Shown here in pieces: positions 54,343 to 64,000 of a stretch of 64,000 nucleotides of DNA; within the stretch, counting starts at the first letter, position 1, and the number at the start of each line of letters is the position of its first letter. The notes beneath the pieces were generated by a model, which saw only the letters and a program-made list of their open reading frames with translations, had not been told where the DNA came from and did not search any database. Source of the stretch: Hypoxylon rubiginosum (Eukaryota; Ascomycota; Sordariomycetes; Xylariales; Hypoxylaceae); assembly GCA_902806565.1 (NCBI GenBank), contig CADCXA010000010.1, positions 372,001 through 436,000 on the forward strand, read 5' to 3'. The translations under genes were made by a program, and so were the position numbers.

Positions 54343-55889
54343 TTACTGCATTCCAATGCAATTACGCTTTCCTTTTCCGAGAGGCACAAAGGTCTTGTTG
54401 CCTAGCTGCCATGGGCTGGGATTCATGAATCGATCATCTGGGTTCAACTCCCTTTCTTCGGCTTCAGGTGCGTGGGCACCCCCTTGGGGGCCACCTGCTG
54501 GTTGTCCCTCTCTAGGATCCGCTGTGTAGGAGTGCAAAGAGGTTGTAAATGCTCGGGATATGAGGTACAGGGTAGGCGGCTGAGATGATGGAAGAGGATG
54601 GCGGACACGGGATAGATGGAAGTGTACGATCAGCGGATAGATAGATGAGGAGATGGCGAACAAATAAAAGACATTAAGCTCGATTCATGAATCGATCTAG
54701 GTTGAAGCGATTGGGCTCCGGATATTCTTCCTCATTCTGATAAAGTAAGTGTATGATCCCGACGGGGGTGCCGGCTGGTATCCGCCAGTCTGCGTAAACG
54801 AGGTCCTTGTCCTGGGCGATACGAGCACTGCGAGTGGCTATGGCTGGAGCCAGGCGCATGGCTTCCATGACGGTGGCAGTCAAGTAAGGAAGCTACTCGA
54901 GCGTCTTCCAGTCATGGTCGGGGGCAGCATCAAGTTCGGCTCGCAGCTTCTGGAGGATCTTGGGGTCGCTGTAGATGTGGAAGGCTGCGATTCGTATGAC
55001 AGCAGTCGTCGTCTCGAAGCCAGCGCCTGTTGTGGTGGACATCTCCTCAAAGACTCGCTCAAATGACTTCTCCGGGGGTGGAAGTTTGGATTGCATGATT
55101 TCATGGACCAATGTGCGTGGGTCGTCGTCATCTGGGGATACTGCCGTCTTCATGAAGTTCTTTGGTATTCATGGAAGTCTACATACATACACACACAATA
55201 CGTGTTAGCTGTTGAACATGTCATGTATTCTGTCAATCGAAACTCACTATCATAAAGCGAAAAGAAGTCTTTCATGACAGGATCGGAGACTGCCATGATC
55301 CACTGCGGCGGGATGGACCGCATGAAGGGACCGAAGAAGCGTATAAACTTGGTGGTACGCCATAAAAGACCGCGAGCCTGAGCGGCAACCACCATACCAA
55401 CATCAAGGTTCTGCTTTCCAAGATCATCTTGGATATGTCTCATAATCATGTCCTGTTGATTCGACACCTTGACCTTTGAGAAGAAGGGACTTGGTGGTAG
55501 ACGACGGTTCTTGTGGAGGGTGTGATCGGCCGTCCAGATAGTGGCGCCTTTAGTCGCGAAGGCATCGACCGACCAATCGTACTTGTGCCATACTCCTCCC
55601 TGGCGGTTGTAGAGAATGTCGAAGAAGGCTGCATCATTCAGGTGAAGCTCGTAGGGGCTGATACAAATTATTGGGCCTGTTCCAAATGTGTGTAAGTAAC
55701 GACGGCGCGGCACCTAGGAGCTAGTTCCTCATAGTAGCCTTCGTACAATCGCGTCACAGCCGCGAGTTTGGGGCCAGGGAATTGGGCCAGGGGGTGCAGA
55801 TACAGCCGGTACAGCGCAAGTGTCACGGAGTAGAGGAGAATAGTAGCGATAATGCTCTGCCACTATGGCAAGCTGGAGAGAGATTCCAT
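54343..55889 (-). pseudogene. Cytochrome P450 pseudogene 3
   Basis: A P450 of the fungal '[20 protein letters not shown]' type. ATG at 55889; a TAG follows after seven codons (MESLSSLP*W). The substrate-recognition part is at 55713-55300, I-helix TGAGFETTTAV near 55030, and ExxR in EAMRLAP at 54865. The heme loop FVPLGKGKRNCIG with its cysteine is at about 54385-54350. A GT…AG gap at about 55249-55170 may be an intron. Between the K-helix part and the heme loop the frame is broken by about 260 bp flanked by a direct repeat (listed separately). It is not close to P450 remnants 1 and 2. Confidence 0.8.
54424..54700 (-). repeat. 16-bp direct repeat flanking about 250 bp in P450 pseudogene 3
   Basis: GATTCATGAATCGATC occurs at 54421-54436 and again at 54685-54700. 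On the minus strand both copies code (L/D)DRFMN, so the motif just before the heme loop appears twice. The DNA between includes an open part (PREGQPAGGPQGGAHAPEA) that may be normal P450 text and an AT-rich part that is not. Confidence 0.6.
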
Positions 55890-56229
55890 GGTGGCGATGG
55901 CAGAATGTTGAGTCTACGCGATGGATAACGGTTGGAAATTGGGCTGGGGTGGACGGAGGGCTCTGTGAGTACCTGTCTGTGCCTAAAAATTACCAGGTAA
56001 GCATAATCCCTAATTACAGTGAGCTATAGGGCATTTAAAGCCCTGCAAGTCTTGTAACGTATAATACCAAAGCCTTATGTTGCACATTTTGCGTGATACT
56101 TGCCCGACTTTACTATTCTCTCACAGATCGAGCTTTGATCGACAGAGTTGATTTTCGAGAGTATAGCCCTAAACTCTCAGACATACCCGATTCACCAAGC
56201 ATCGGAAAATGTTGTGGACGACGATCCAC
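55890..56229. other. Spacer between divergent P450 remnants
   Basis: Likely former shared promoter region. No motif recognised. Confidence 0.3.
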
Positions 56230-57628
56230 CCATTTAGGTAACCTTAGTTGTTGCTGCTGCAGGGCTGCTTCTCCTCCAAGTCCTCATTAAGTTGAGACAG
56301 TGTAAGCCGCGCAGCGGACTGATGAGCAAGATCGATGCCGTAGGTGTCTCACCGAGAAATAGCATCCTCTCATAGCCAGTCGCCATCGCGAAATCGGTAG
56401 TAGCAATGCAAGAAACTATGCGTGAAGGCTACGAAAAGTTCTCCAAGTACGATAAGCCTTTTGCACTCCCTACATATGTACTATGTCGACCGGCGGGGCT
56501 GTGCTCATGTACCGCCTTCGATGTTGCACCTTCTCAAGAAGCCCAGGAATGAACTTTCAGGCCACAATGCTCTGATCGATAACGCTCAGTTTCAGTATCT
56601 CATGACAGACAAGGACGTCTGGGATAATGTCATACACTTCGGCATCGTCCGTAAGCACCTAGCGCAGAAGAACATGGGACCGATAGCTGGCGTCATGGCT
56701 GAGGAGTGTGATCTGGCTTTCTGCTCGTGCTGGGGTCATTCCAAAGACGGAGTCTCTGTTAATGCGTGGGAATCCATGGTGCGCATCGTTGGTCATGCCG
56801 CCTTGCGCGTTATGGTCCGTCTCCTTGGGTGCAGGAATCAAGAACACCTGAACCAGTCAATAAAGTATGCCAACACAGTAAATGTGCCATTGCGACGGTA
56901 AAGAAGGTCGCGATGCCGGTCCGGTACGTCTATCTCTCTTGATTCACGTTCCTCCTATTCAAAACCACACATTCCTAACCATCAATACAAGGGCGATATG
57001 ATTCAATAATTGATTCGCATTGCCAAGAACCATGGATCCGGGCAGATGGTCGCTAAAAAGATAGCCCTGCGCATCCTTGCCCTCACGCTCATGTTCGTCT
57101 TCGCTAACGGCTGGGTCTTCGCCCATACTGTGCTGGATATCTACATAGCATTGCAGTCAACGCGCTCCACAGTGTGGACTCCGCGGTACGTGAGTCCATA
57201 CGTCTCAATGACGTGATGATATACCTTCTTCCCTTCGATGTCATCTCTGGCGGGGCGATCGAGCTTGGTGCATACCTTGGACCCTGATTTGTACCAAGGC
57301 CCTAAGCGGTTCGATCCTTTCCGTTTCTCACGAGGGTTTGATCCTTCGAACCCGAATACTGTAGTTGTCCGCTGGGGCCCACAAGAGAAACCATGACCAC
57401 TGTCAGCACTTCATTTCTTCCCTTCGGCTATGGAAGGCATGCTTGCCCGGGCCGATGGTTCATGGCTCAGGTGGTGAAACAGGCGGTTGCCTATGTTCTT
57501 CTCAATTACGACGTCCAAATTTTGAAGAAGCCTACAAGAAAAACTTCAATTATCAACTTCATGGTTCCGCCACAAGACGCCGAGATGCTTACAACTCAGA
57601 AATCATGTATTTGAGAGATATCATATAG
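56230..57628 (+). pseudogene. Cytochrome P450 pseudogene 2, paralogue of pseudogene 1
   Basis: Early text MREGYEKFSKYDKPFALP at 56419-56470, then PPSMLHLLKKPRNELSGHN, FQYLMTDKDVWDNVIHFGIV and RKHLAQKNMGPIAGVMAEEC up to 56880. The region around 57010-57150 keeps MFVFANGWVFAHTVLDIY from the I-helix. YQGPKRFDPFRFSRGFD is at 57290-57340, and the heme loop FLPFGYGRHACPGRW with its cysteine is at 57415-57460. The C-terminal text matches that of pseudogene 1. It has several frame changes, and a large part between I-helix and ExxR is gone. Confidence 0.85.
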
Positions 57629-58300
57629 AACTTCGTTTTTCCTGACTTTAACTCCTGTATCTGGTGCCATGTGCGTACTAAGTTTTTTAAATGCACCAGG
57701 GGGGTGGGTACGATGACATATTATGTATAGCTGTTTTCCAAAAGAAAAAAAAGTGTTTTAGCGAATATCATTCTTCTTGTCATCCAATATCCTTATGATA
57801 TCGGTACGAAGTAGCATGCGCTAAGAATAGCTGCCAAACGGCCACATGCATATACTATGTAATAACGTTGAGCTTCTTTCAAGGCGAGGCTATAAACAGC
57901 AGTACTTATTGAAAATCTTCGTTAAAAGAATACTTGCGCGGGTTGAACACACCCACGCCCCCCCTATAAGTAGTGATAGTGATAGTTAGCCCAAATGAAG
58001 TTTACCTGTTACGTTGCTGGATGGGGTTTAGCTCCGGAGTTATCACCATGCCTGGGGCTGGCTGGTTACATAGTCAGTGCCGCATACCTACCTACATATG
58101 TACATAGGTAGATATCCATGCTAGTTCCAGTTACATTGCATACAGATTCACGGCCAGTTAATCTGCCTAACGTTCCACAGCAAGCAGCAAAAAGCAAAAG
58201 GGCCTGCGCAGATTTAGGGGCTGAAATCAGAGGATAGTACCTAGGTAGGTAATCATGTAACATCATGCGCTAGGCATGATACAAAGAAGAAAGAAAAGGG
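57629..58300. other. Intergenic with solo transposon end
   Basis: A poly-A stretch is at 57743-57753 and a terminal repeat at 57931-57960. No gene. Confidence 0.4.
57931..57960 (+). repeat. Solo end of the CTTGCGCGGG terminal-repeat family
   Basis: Exact TACTTGCGCGGGTTGAACAC then ACCCACGCCC. The nearest opposite end is 59137, 1.2 kb away, which may be its decayed partner. Confidence 0.7.
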
Positions 58301-59314
58301 AACAAGACATAATTAAGAGATAAGGAAAAGGAATGGAAATGAATCAAGACAGAAAACATTCATCAAGGCATCGAAGTTGTATTGTATTAAGTTGAAGCTG
58401 TTTAAGCTAGGAGCTACCTAGGTAGAAGAGATGTTCCTAAGCTTGATGTAGGGTTCCAGGCCATGTGTGTGTCTCATGACAGGTCAGCTGTATACTTGCC
58501 TCCTGCCCAAGGCTACGTATCAATCAAACATCGAAAAGGGTCTGCATGTGCGACCACACCAACATAGGCCTTGAAAACAACAACTAGATAGAGATAACGA
58601 TGCGACCCACCACCCCCTTTTTCTACTTAGGTAGGTACCTGCGCTAACTTCTCAGACTAGGAACCTCATATATTCCCGAATCTTAGGCATCGTGAATTTG
58701 CCTATCTCCTACCTACCTAGGTACTATGTCACTTCCATATTATTTATAACCACATACATTTCTTTTTAAATGATTCTTCCATAGAATATATAGCAACTAT
58801 GTTAGCGACTATATTAAAAATACGTTCATATAATATTACGCCGCTTCCTCCAGCCCGGTTATATTAGATATTATTATAAGTGAAAGTTAAGTTATAAATT
58901 TACAGGAACTAATACGCTGTTATTTTTCTTATATTTAAATAGATTACAAGCCTTATAATTATCTAAGATACTTAAGGTATAGTAGTATTTACAAGCTATT
59001 ATAGTTAGAAAGGTTATTTAGGTACTTTAACTACCTGGTAAGTGAACTAGGATTCACTGGTGCTTTTGTTTTTATGCAGCTTATTTCTAGATACTTAGGT
59101 ACGTGGGTTAAACACACCCACACCCCCCGCGCAAGTAATAAAATCAGCATATGTAAGTGACAATAATAAAATCAGAACTCGAATATTTAGTAACCTAATA
59201 ACATTAATAAAACTATTTAAGGTTAGAATAATTAGTTTAAACTTAAGCCTTTTCTTCCTATTTATCTACAGAATTGCTCAATAGTAAAACAAAGTGGCAC
59301 CTTGCTCCTGCAAA
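58301..59314. other. Strongly AT-rich tract, no gene
   Basis: 58730-59030 is mostly A and T with many TATA words, as in DNA eroded by repeated C-to-T change. A minimal copy of the terminal-repeat element lies at 59100-59137. Confidence 0.45.
59100..59137. mobile_element. Minimal 38-bp remnant: both ends of the CTTGCGCGGG family joined
   Basis: TACGTGGGTTAAACACACCC, ACACCCC runs straight into CCGCGCAAGTA. The left part is a decayed left end and the right part an exact right tip, with the whole interior lost. Confidence 0.6.
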
Positions 59315-59454
59315 ATGGACCTAAATCGACTTTTTAATAAGGGAACCTTTGAGGATTTTGTTGGCGGGGCCTCTGGGGTTTCTGTTCTAGCGACGAGGAA
59401 ACCTCCGAGAAATCTGTTGACGAGGAAAGCTCTAAGGAGGTTTCAGGAGCTGCA

Positions 59455-61749
59455 ATGGACGTAAAACATCTACTAAACGAGCTAGGAGACGAACCAAGAT
59501 CAAGCACATGCATCAATTGGCTTAAGTCTAAGGTTTCCCTCGGCGTTGATCTGCTAGACAAGCTAGGAGACGAATTAAGCGCATTTAAAACCCCTGGCAT
59601 CGATCGCTGGCTTAACTCAATCAAACAGTTAAAGAAGCGTGCGGAACCCACCCGCACCATTGTTGTTGTCGTGGGTAACACCGGCGCTGGCAAGAGTTCA
59701 GTTATCAATGCCCTACTAGAAGAAGAGAGGTAGGAGCTGTCACTCATATTTTAGTTCAGCATGTACGACATTGTCTATTCACCCCCTTTTACTGACGATT
59801 TCCTAGGCTGCTACCCACTAATGGTGCCCATGCTAGCACTACATGTCCCACCGTGATTTCATACAACTACTCAGACTATCCCTACCAACGATACCGGGCT
59901 CGAATCATATTCATCACCCCGGATGAGTGACTTCGCGAGCTTGAAATGCTATTCCGCGGTCTACTGGATGGCAATGGCAAGATCTCGAATGACTATACGA
60001 ATCCCAATAGCGAGGCCGGTATTGCGTATGCCAAACTGAAGGCTGTGTATCCGCATAAAACTAGGGAGGCGATTGCCAAGGGGACACCCGAAGACTTCGC
60101 AAATGACTCTCGCGTTCGAAACGTATTACTCGTTGGTTCTAAGTCTTTCAGCGAGGGCTCTGCCGAAAATCTCTATGGCCAGCTGCAGACATATGTCAAC
60201 TGCAAAAAGAAGATAACGAGTATCAATTTTAGGAAGCGGGATGTTCCAATGGAGTACTGGCCTCTCATAAAAATGGTTCGAATCTATACTAACGCCAAAG
60301 CCTTATCTACAGGAGTTGTGATAGTCGATTTAGTAAGTTACTCAAGTTTATTCTCACGATAGAAAGTTTCACTCTATCAAGTACGTACTAACTCAATTAG
60401 CCTAGTGTCCAGGATTCCAACGCTACTCGAGCGCCCCTATTACCCGCGCCATCGACGACAAGACAACTAAGTCACTCCTTGACGACTCTTTCAGACGACA
60501 GTTTAGATACGACGGTACATACTCCGCAGTGAGCTTCATTTACTCTAAGACCGATGATATCTGTACTACCGAGGCGGTTGATAACCTAGACCTCGAGGAG
60601 GAAATCTCTAAGCTCTGGACCAAGGCCAAGGACCTAAACAGTCCCATAAAAAGATCCCAGCTCGACTCAGAAGACCTAGAGGGACAAGAGGAGCAACTCA
60701 ATCAGGAACAGGACAAACTTGAAGGCAAAATTAGGTTGTGGTATGCCATAGAAACTGTGCTTGAGTATGACGCAACCATGTATTCGCCATTTGACAACCC
60801 GAACAAGAGAAAGCGACATACGGAGTCCTTTAAGAGCCTCAAAAACGGCGAGGCATACAATCCAGATAGGGATGATGATTGGAATATGCATGAGAATGTC
60901 TTAAGCGATGACAACGGCTCACAGTTGGATACAACGAGCCAACATCTCACCCAAGCGGACGTCAACAATGCCCTCGTACGGTCCAGGGGTCAGCAAAAGG
61001 GTATGCATCAAGAAGGACAAGCACTCAACATAAAAATTATAGCAGCTCTTAGAAAGAACCAGGAAGCAAATTCGGAGCAATCAGACCTTTTTGCCGAGAT
61101 CAAAACGCGCTGTATTCAGGGGCGCAACAAATACTCACGCGGTGTAATCAAGCAGGATTTAGCCTCTCGAATCAAGGAGTAAGTCTACCACTTATGGATA
61201 AACATTCTCATTTATATCCCACATATATAGCCATCGACACCCTGTTTATTAATTAACGTTATGACTTATAGGCTCAACCAGGAGAATGCTGCAAAAGACG
61301 AGGCGACGTTTAACCCCGAAGAAGACCGACGAGATTACGACGAGATTGCACGTACCCTCCCCGTATTCTGCGTCAGCAGTAGGGCATACCAAAAGCTTAG
61401 CGGTAGGCTCCAAATGGACAACCTCGGAAGTCATGGCTTTCCATCCGCAGAAGACACAGAAATCCCGCAGCTCCAACAGCATGCAGAGAACCTAACACAA
61501 GCTCGACTAGAAAACGACTACCGTTCCATTCTGAACGACTCGGTTCAGCTGGCCCGCTTAGTGAGGGAATGGGCCCAAAGTCAGAGAGACCGTATAGTCG
61601 CAGATGCAGCGAAAGGAGACGAGGTGGTATCTATACACAAGATCGTGAGTCTAGACAAGATCTTGATGAGGGCGAATGATTTGGAGGGGGGGATACACAA
61701 GATCCTCAATGAATTGGCGCAGTGGTCAAGCGCCTGGGCGAGTATATAA
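59455..61749 (+). pseudogene. Dynamin-like GTPase (SLIP-GC-like) with stop and deletion
   Basis: Large fungal GTPase resembling nuclear GTPase SLIP-GC. Exon 1 (ATG 59455) ends after the P-loop GNTGAGKSSVINALL (about 59673-59717); an acidic Ser/Glu stretch upstream suggests the true start is further left. An intron runs from GTAGGA to CTAG near 59807. RLLPTNGAHASTTCPTV follows (switch region). A TGA at 59928 sits where tryptophan is likely (DE*LRELEML). Then come NVLLVGSKSFSEG and VVIVDL, a GTAAGT intron, and P-S-V-QDSNATR where DLPGVQDSN is expected (G3, Gly changed to Ser). A deletion of roughly 60 bp changes frame before APITRAIDDKT-like text; VSFIYSKTDD (G4-like) is intact. The coiled coil at 60.6-61.2 kb and the last exon, 61273-61749, stay open. 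The C-terminus seems short. Confidence 0.75.
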
Positions 61750-61816
61750 GTGTACGATACATACAAGTGGATTCGAATCCCGCCGTGGTTTAACCATCTG
61801 ATTCTCAGGTTTTTTT
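61715..61816 (+). other. tRNA-like A and B boxes at the end of the GTPase frame (SINE or tRNA remnant)
   Basis: TGGCGCAGTGG (61715-61725) is a perfect A-box, and GGCGC…GCGCC forms a D-stem. GGATTCGAATCC (61769-61780) is a B-box, 54 bases on. A T-run lies at 61810-61816. The acceptor stem does not pair, so it is not a working tRNA gene. The A-box overlaps the last GTPase codons (ELAQWSSAW), so the end of that protein may derive from an inserted element. Another TTCGAATCCCGG is at 62023. Confidence 0.5.
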
Positions 61817-63026
61817 ACCCCCCTTTAGGACTTGCCGGGCGTCGAGAGGGTGGTTCTGAGACGTTAGAATAGGCGGGCTCGGAGAAGGGTTTTTCCTGAA
61901 GCGAAATGGATCGGCTAGCTAGGGTTTTTAGGAGAAAAGTAATGCGTACGAGCAGGAACAGCGGTGGATTCCTTATGTAAATAATTTCATAATTTCATCA
62001 TCACCAGGTATCTACAAAAGCTTCGAATCCCGGTTTGTGGATAATTTGGTAATTTGGTTAACTTCATGTGGAGGTTTAAGTTATCCGTTACAGAGATATG
62101 CACTTAATTATCTCTCTGCTCGTCCCTCTGCTCATCCCGAGGCCAACCATTGTTACACGGAGGGCTACGGAAGGCTATGAGCTTCCAAGCTCCTGGTACC
62201 AAGTATTTAATATATATAAAGGTAAAGAACAAAGGGCTTCGGAATAAAAGGGACACATCTCTAATCCTACCCGGCAACGCTGTGAATAGCTTCGGATAGG
62301 TACTTTCCAAGGTACCCTACCTCCTAAAACTATGCGGGGCAATATTGCCGCCGCCCCCTCCCCTAAAAAACACTCTTTGAACACTCTACAAATAACATAG
62401 CTCGAATAGTTTACATCTCACAGGTAAAACGTGATACTTTCTTTCCTGCTTGCTGTATTGTAATGGAGCAAAAGACTCGAATCATCCTTTAGCCTCAGTG
62501 AGCATATGGTCGCGCGTCTTACGAAAGGCATTGAACTACCTAATCTATCAGAAGTTGCGTAAAAGTCAAATGTGTATGTAGCATTGCACCGGGCGTTGAA
62601 GGATCCTGCTGACAGCTGCTCTCAACATGCATGTTTCGACCTTATGGTGTTCAACCCGCGCAAGTACCCTCATCTACCTCCTTGCTAGGTTGAAGCAATG
62701 GTTTCCAATTAAATTGAAGGTTCTATTTTGCTTTGCCGCATCTTTCTTGGCGTTCTCGTTATGACTGTAACGTTCTCGAACGGCTGCTCGCATTGAAACA
62801 AACACTAAGCTGCATTGGGCGCTGCAAGCCGTCAACAACTATCACCCGCCGATGTTTGTGGGTTTGCCGCCGATCAGTGCGATCCGGTCCAAGGATAGTT
62901 CGCGAGTTTGAGCTGTCGCATCGCTTAGGTGCCATGTGCTGACCTAGACTACATTGTAAGCCAGTAGCATTATCGTTTATTTTCAGGATTGCATACCAGC
63001 CGGATGTTCCTCGAAGGAAATGTATA
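61817..63026. other. Intergenic, no confident gene
   Basis: Holds a second B-box-like word (62023) and one inverted terminal-repeat end at 62647-62666. Minus-strand ORF 62759-63118 has no recognisable content. Confidence 0.4.
62647..62666 (-). repeat. Solo end of the CTTGCGCGGG terminal-repeat family
   Basis: GTGTTCAACCCGCGCAAGTA is the exact inverse of the family's first 20 bases. No partner nearby. Confidence 0.7.
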
Positions 63027-63296
63027 TCACAGATCCCCGCCATCCAGCTGTAGCTGTCGGCGCTGTGAAGACGACCAGACAATAAGAGCCCACACAGCGA
63101 ATAGCGTGAGGAAAGCAATTAAGACAGTAATTCCGGCATTTATGGGTGATGGTTGTCTTGATGTGTGGAGTCGATACTCGTCTTCCAGAGCTTGAGTCTT
63201 GGAGACAGCTTGGATATATTTGAGAATGTCTTTCTCAGGCATAGCGGGCCTGCCCTGTCGTTGGGGGAGCTCATAGCTTCGTCTTGCTCTCACCAT
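63027..63296 (-). CDS. Possible small single-pass membrane protein
   Basis: Open frame of 89 residues from ATG 63296, in good context (CAAGATGG). Residues 1-50 are basic and hydrophilic. Residues 53-74 (NAGITVLIAFLTLFAVWALI) form one membrane segment, followed by a short basic tail. I do not recognise it. Its size makes chance possible, but the clear amphipathic layout and start context favour a gene, perhaps one with further exons. Confidence 0.35.
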   Translation of the reverse strand: MVRARRSYELPQRQGRPAMPEKDILKYIQAVSKTQALEDEYRLHTSRQPSPINAGITVLIAFLTLFAVWALIVWSSSQRRQLQLDGGDL

Positions 63297-64000
63297 CTTG
63301 ATGGTAACCGACCTAAGACATGTAGGTAGATAGTAGTGAAGGGTGGTGGGAAGCTACTGAATACTGTTGAACGGACGATAAAAGCCAAGTTGATAACAGT
63401 AATCTTGGGATACTTATACACAGTTGGTGTATTGTTACCAAGCCTTTGAGTGCGTATATCAAGGATAGCAAAGATGCAATGTTGCCTAAACCACCATTCA
63501 CAACCTCCTTACAGTTATTCGCGTTCCTGCCTTAGAGAATGTCAAAATCCGACTTTGTTCAATACCCAGGTAACCAATTGGCTACCTGGTAACAATCCAT
63601 CCTGCTCTTTGGTAGGAGGTTCCAGTTTTCTGGATGCCTATCACCCGCATATTGTAGGTGATTTGGCCCGCACTGTGCGACCTTACCAGAGTCTTCACCT
63701 TAGCAAACTAACAAGATGATTAAAACCTGCATCATGCATTTGCACACATCCTCTTCCTAAGAGATCATAAATTATGTTATCAAGCTTGAGAAGCTAGTTT
63801 CAGTTGAGCATCCACGTGTTGCCTATCCTAGGTAACTCTTCAGGGTGACATGGTTTGCCAAAGGCTCCTCTCATTTTTTCAAGCCAGAGACGTAGACAAT
63901 CGACACTGAGACCTCCAAAGGCACCCAACCTCTGAGTAGGTATGTTTCGGGCCGCATTAACCCACCATGAAAACAGCGGATGGAGTGACCATAGGTACCT
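63297..64000. other. No gene seen
   Basis: Spacer with CCAGGTAACCAATTGGCTACCTGG-type inverted words at 63567-63590. No ORF worth calling. Confidence 0.35.

Noticed and set aside
61715..61790. A functional tRNA gene
   Set aside because: A and B boxes are present, but the acceptor stem does not pair and no convincing anticodon arm forms.

Overview
The window is DNA from a filamentous ascomycete (Pezizomycotina, most like a Sordariomycete). This rests on GT-AG introns of about 60-220 bp, a highly reducing PKS-NRPS, several P450s, an A-T-TE NRPS-like enzyme, Helitrons, a Tad-type LINE fragment and two homologues of the Spok spore-killer family. No taxon marker is present, so the species cannot be named. 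TACCTAGGTA-like words recur throughout.

Layout. 1-2650 (-): decayed Helitron Rep/helicase running off the left edge. 3560-11779 (-): one large polyketide synthase with a terminal condensation domain, broken by many frameshifts. 13.8-14.7 kb: doubtful hypothetical gene. 15853-18687 (-): intact 944-residue SP-RING (MIZ) SUMO-ligase-like gene. 19.1-20.0 kb: inverted-repeat element and a hairpin cluster. 20104-25733 (+): nearly complete Helitron Rep-helicase gene with seven in-frame stops. 27573-29297 (+): intact three-exon HMG-box gene. 29532-30119: complete MITE with about 80-bp terminal inverted repeats. 30484-32706 (+): intact Spok-like gene A. 32.9-38.0 kb: remains of a CCT-beta chaperonin gene, an MDR oxidoreductase, a LINE RNase H and a membrane protein. 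39.6-57.6 kb: broken biosynthetic-type genes (P450, NRPS-like A-T-TE, ACC-synthase-like, O-methyltransferase, two more P450s). Within that stretch lie intact Spok-like gene B (47126-49339, -) and an intact 335-residue gene of unknown function (53028-54102, -). 49.4-51.1 kb: a second inverted-repeat element, a tRNA-derived SINE candidate and a 13-bp minisatellite. 59455-61749 (+): broken dynamin-like (SLIP-GC-like) GTPase gene with a tRNA-like A/B-box pair at its end. 63.0-63.3 kb: possible small membrane protein.

Main point. Most metabolic and housekeeping-derived genes here are broken. The two Spok-like genes (coiled coil, PD-(D/E)XK nuclease, Cys/His cluster, kinase-like domain) are full length and keep their predicted catalytic residues. 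That is what a selfish killer/resistance gene family would look like in decaying accessory DNA. A second unusual signal is a dispersed transposon end (TACTTGCGCGGGTTGAACAC...) found in about ten places. One of these lies in frame inside the HMG-box gene, where 23 bases match exactly.
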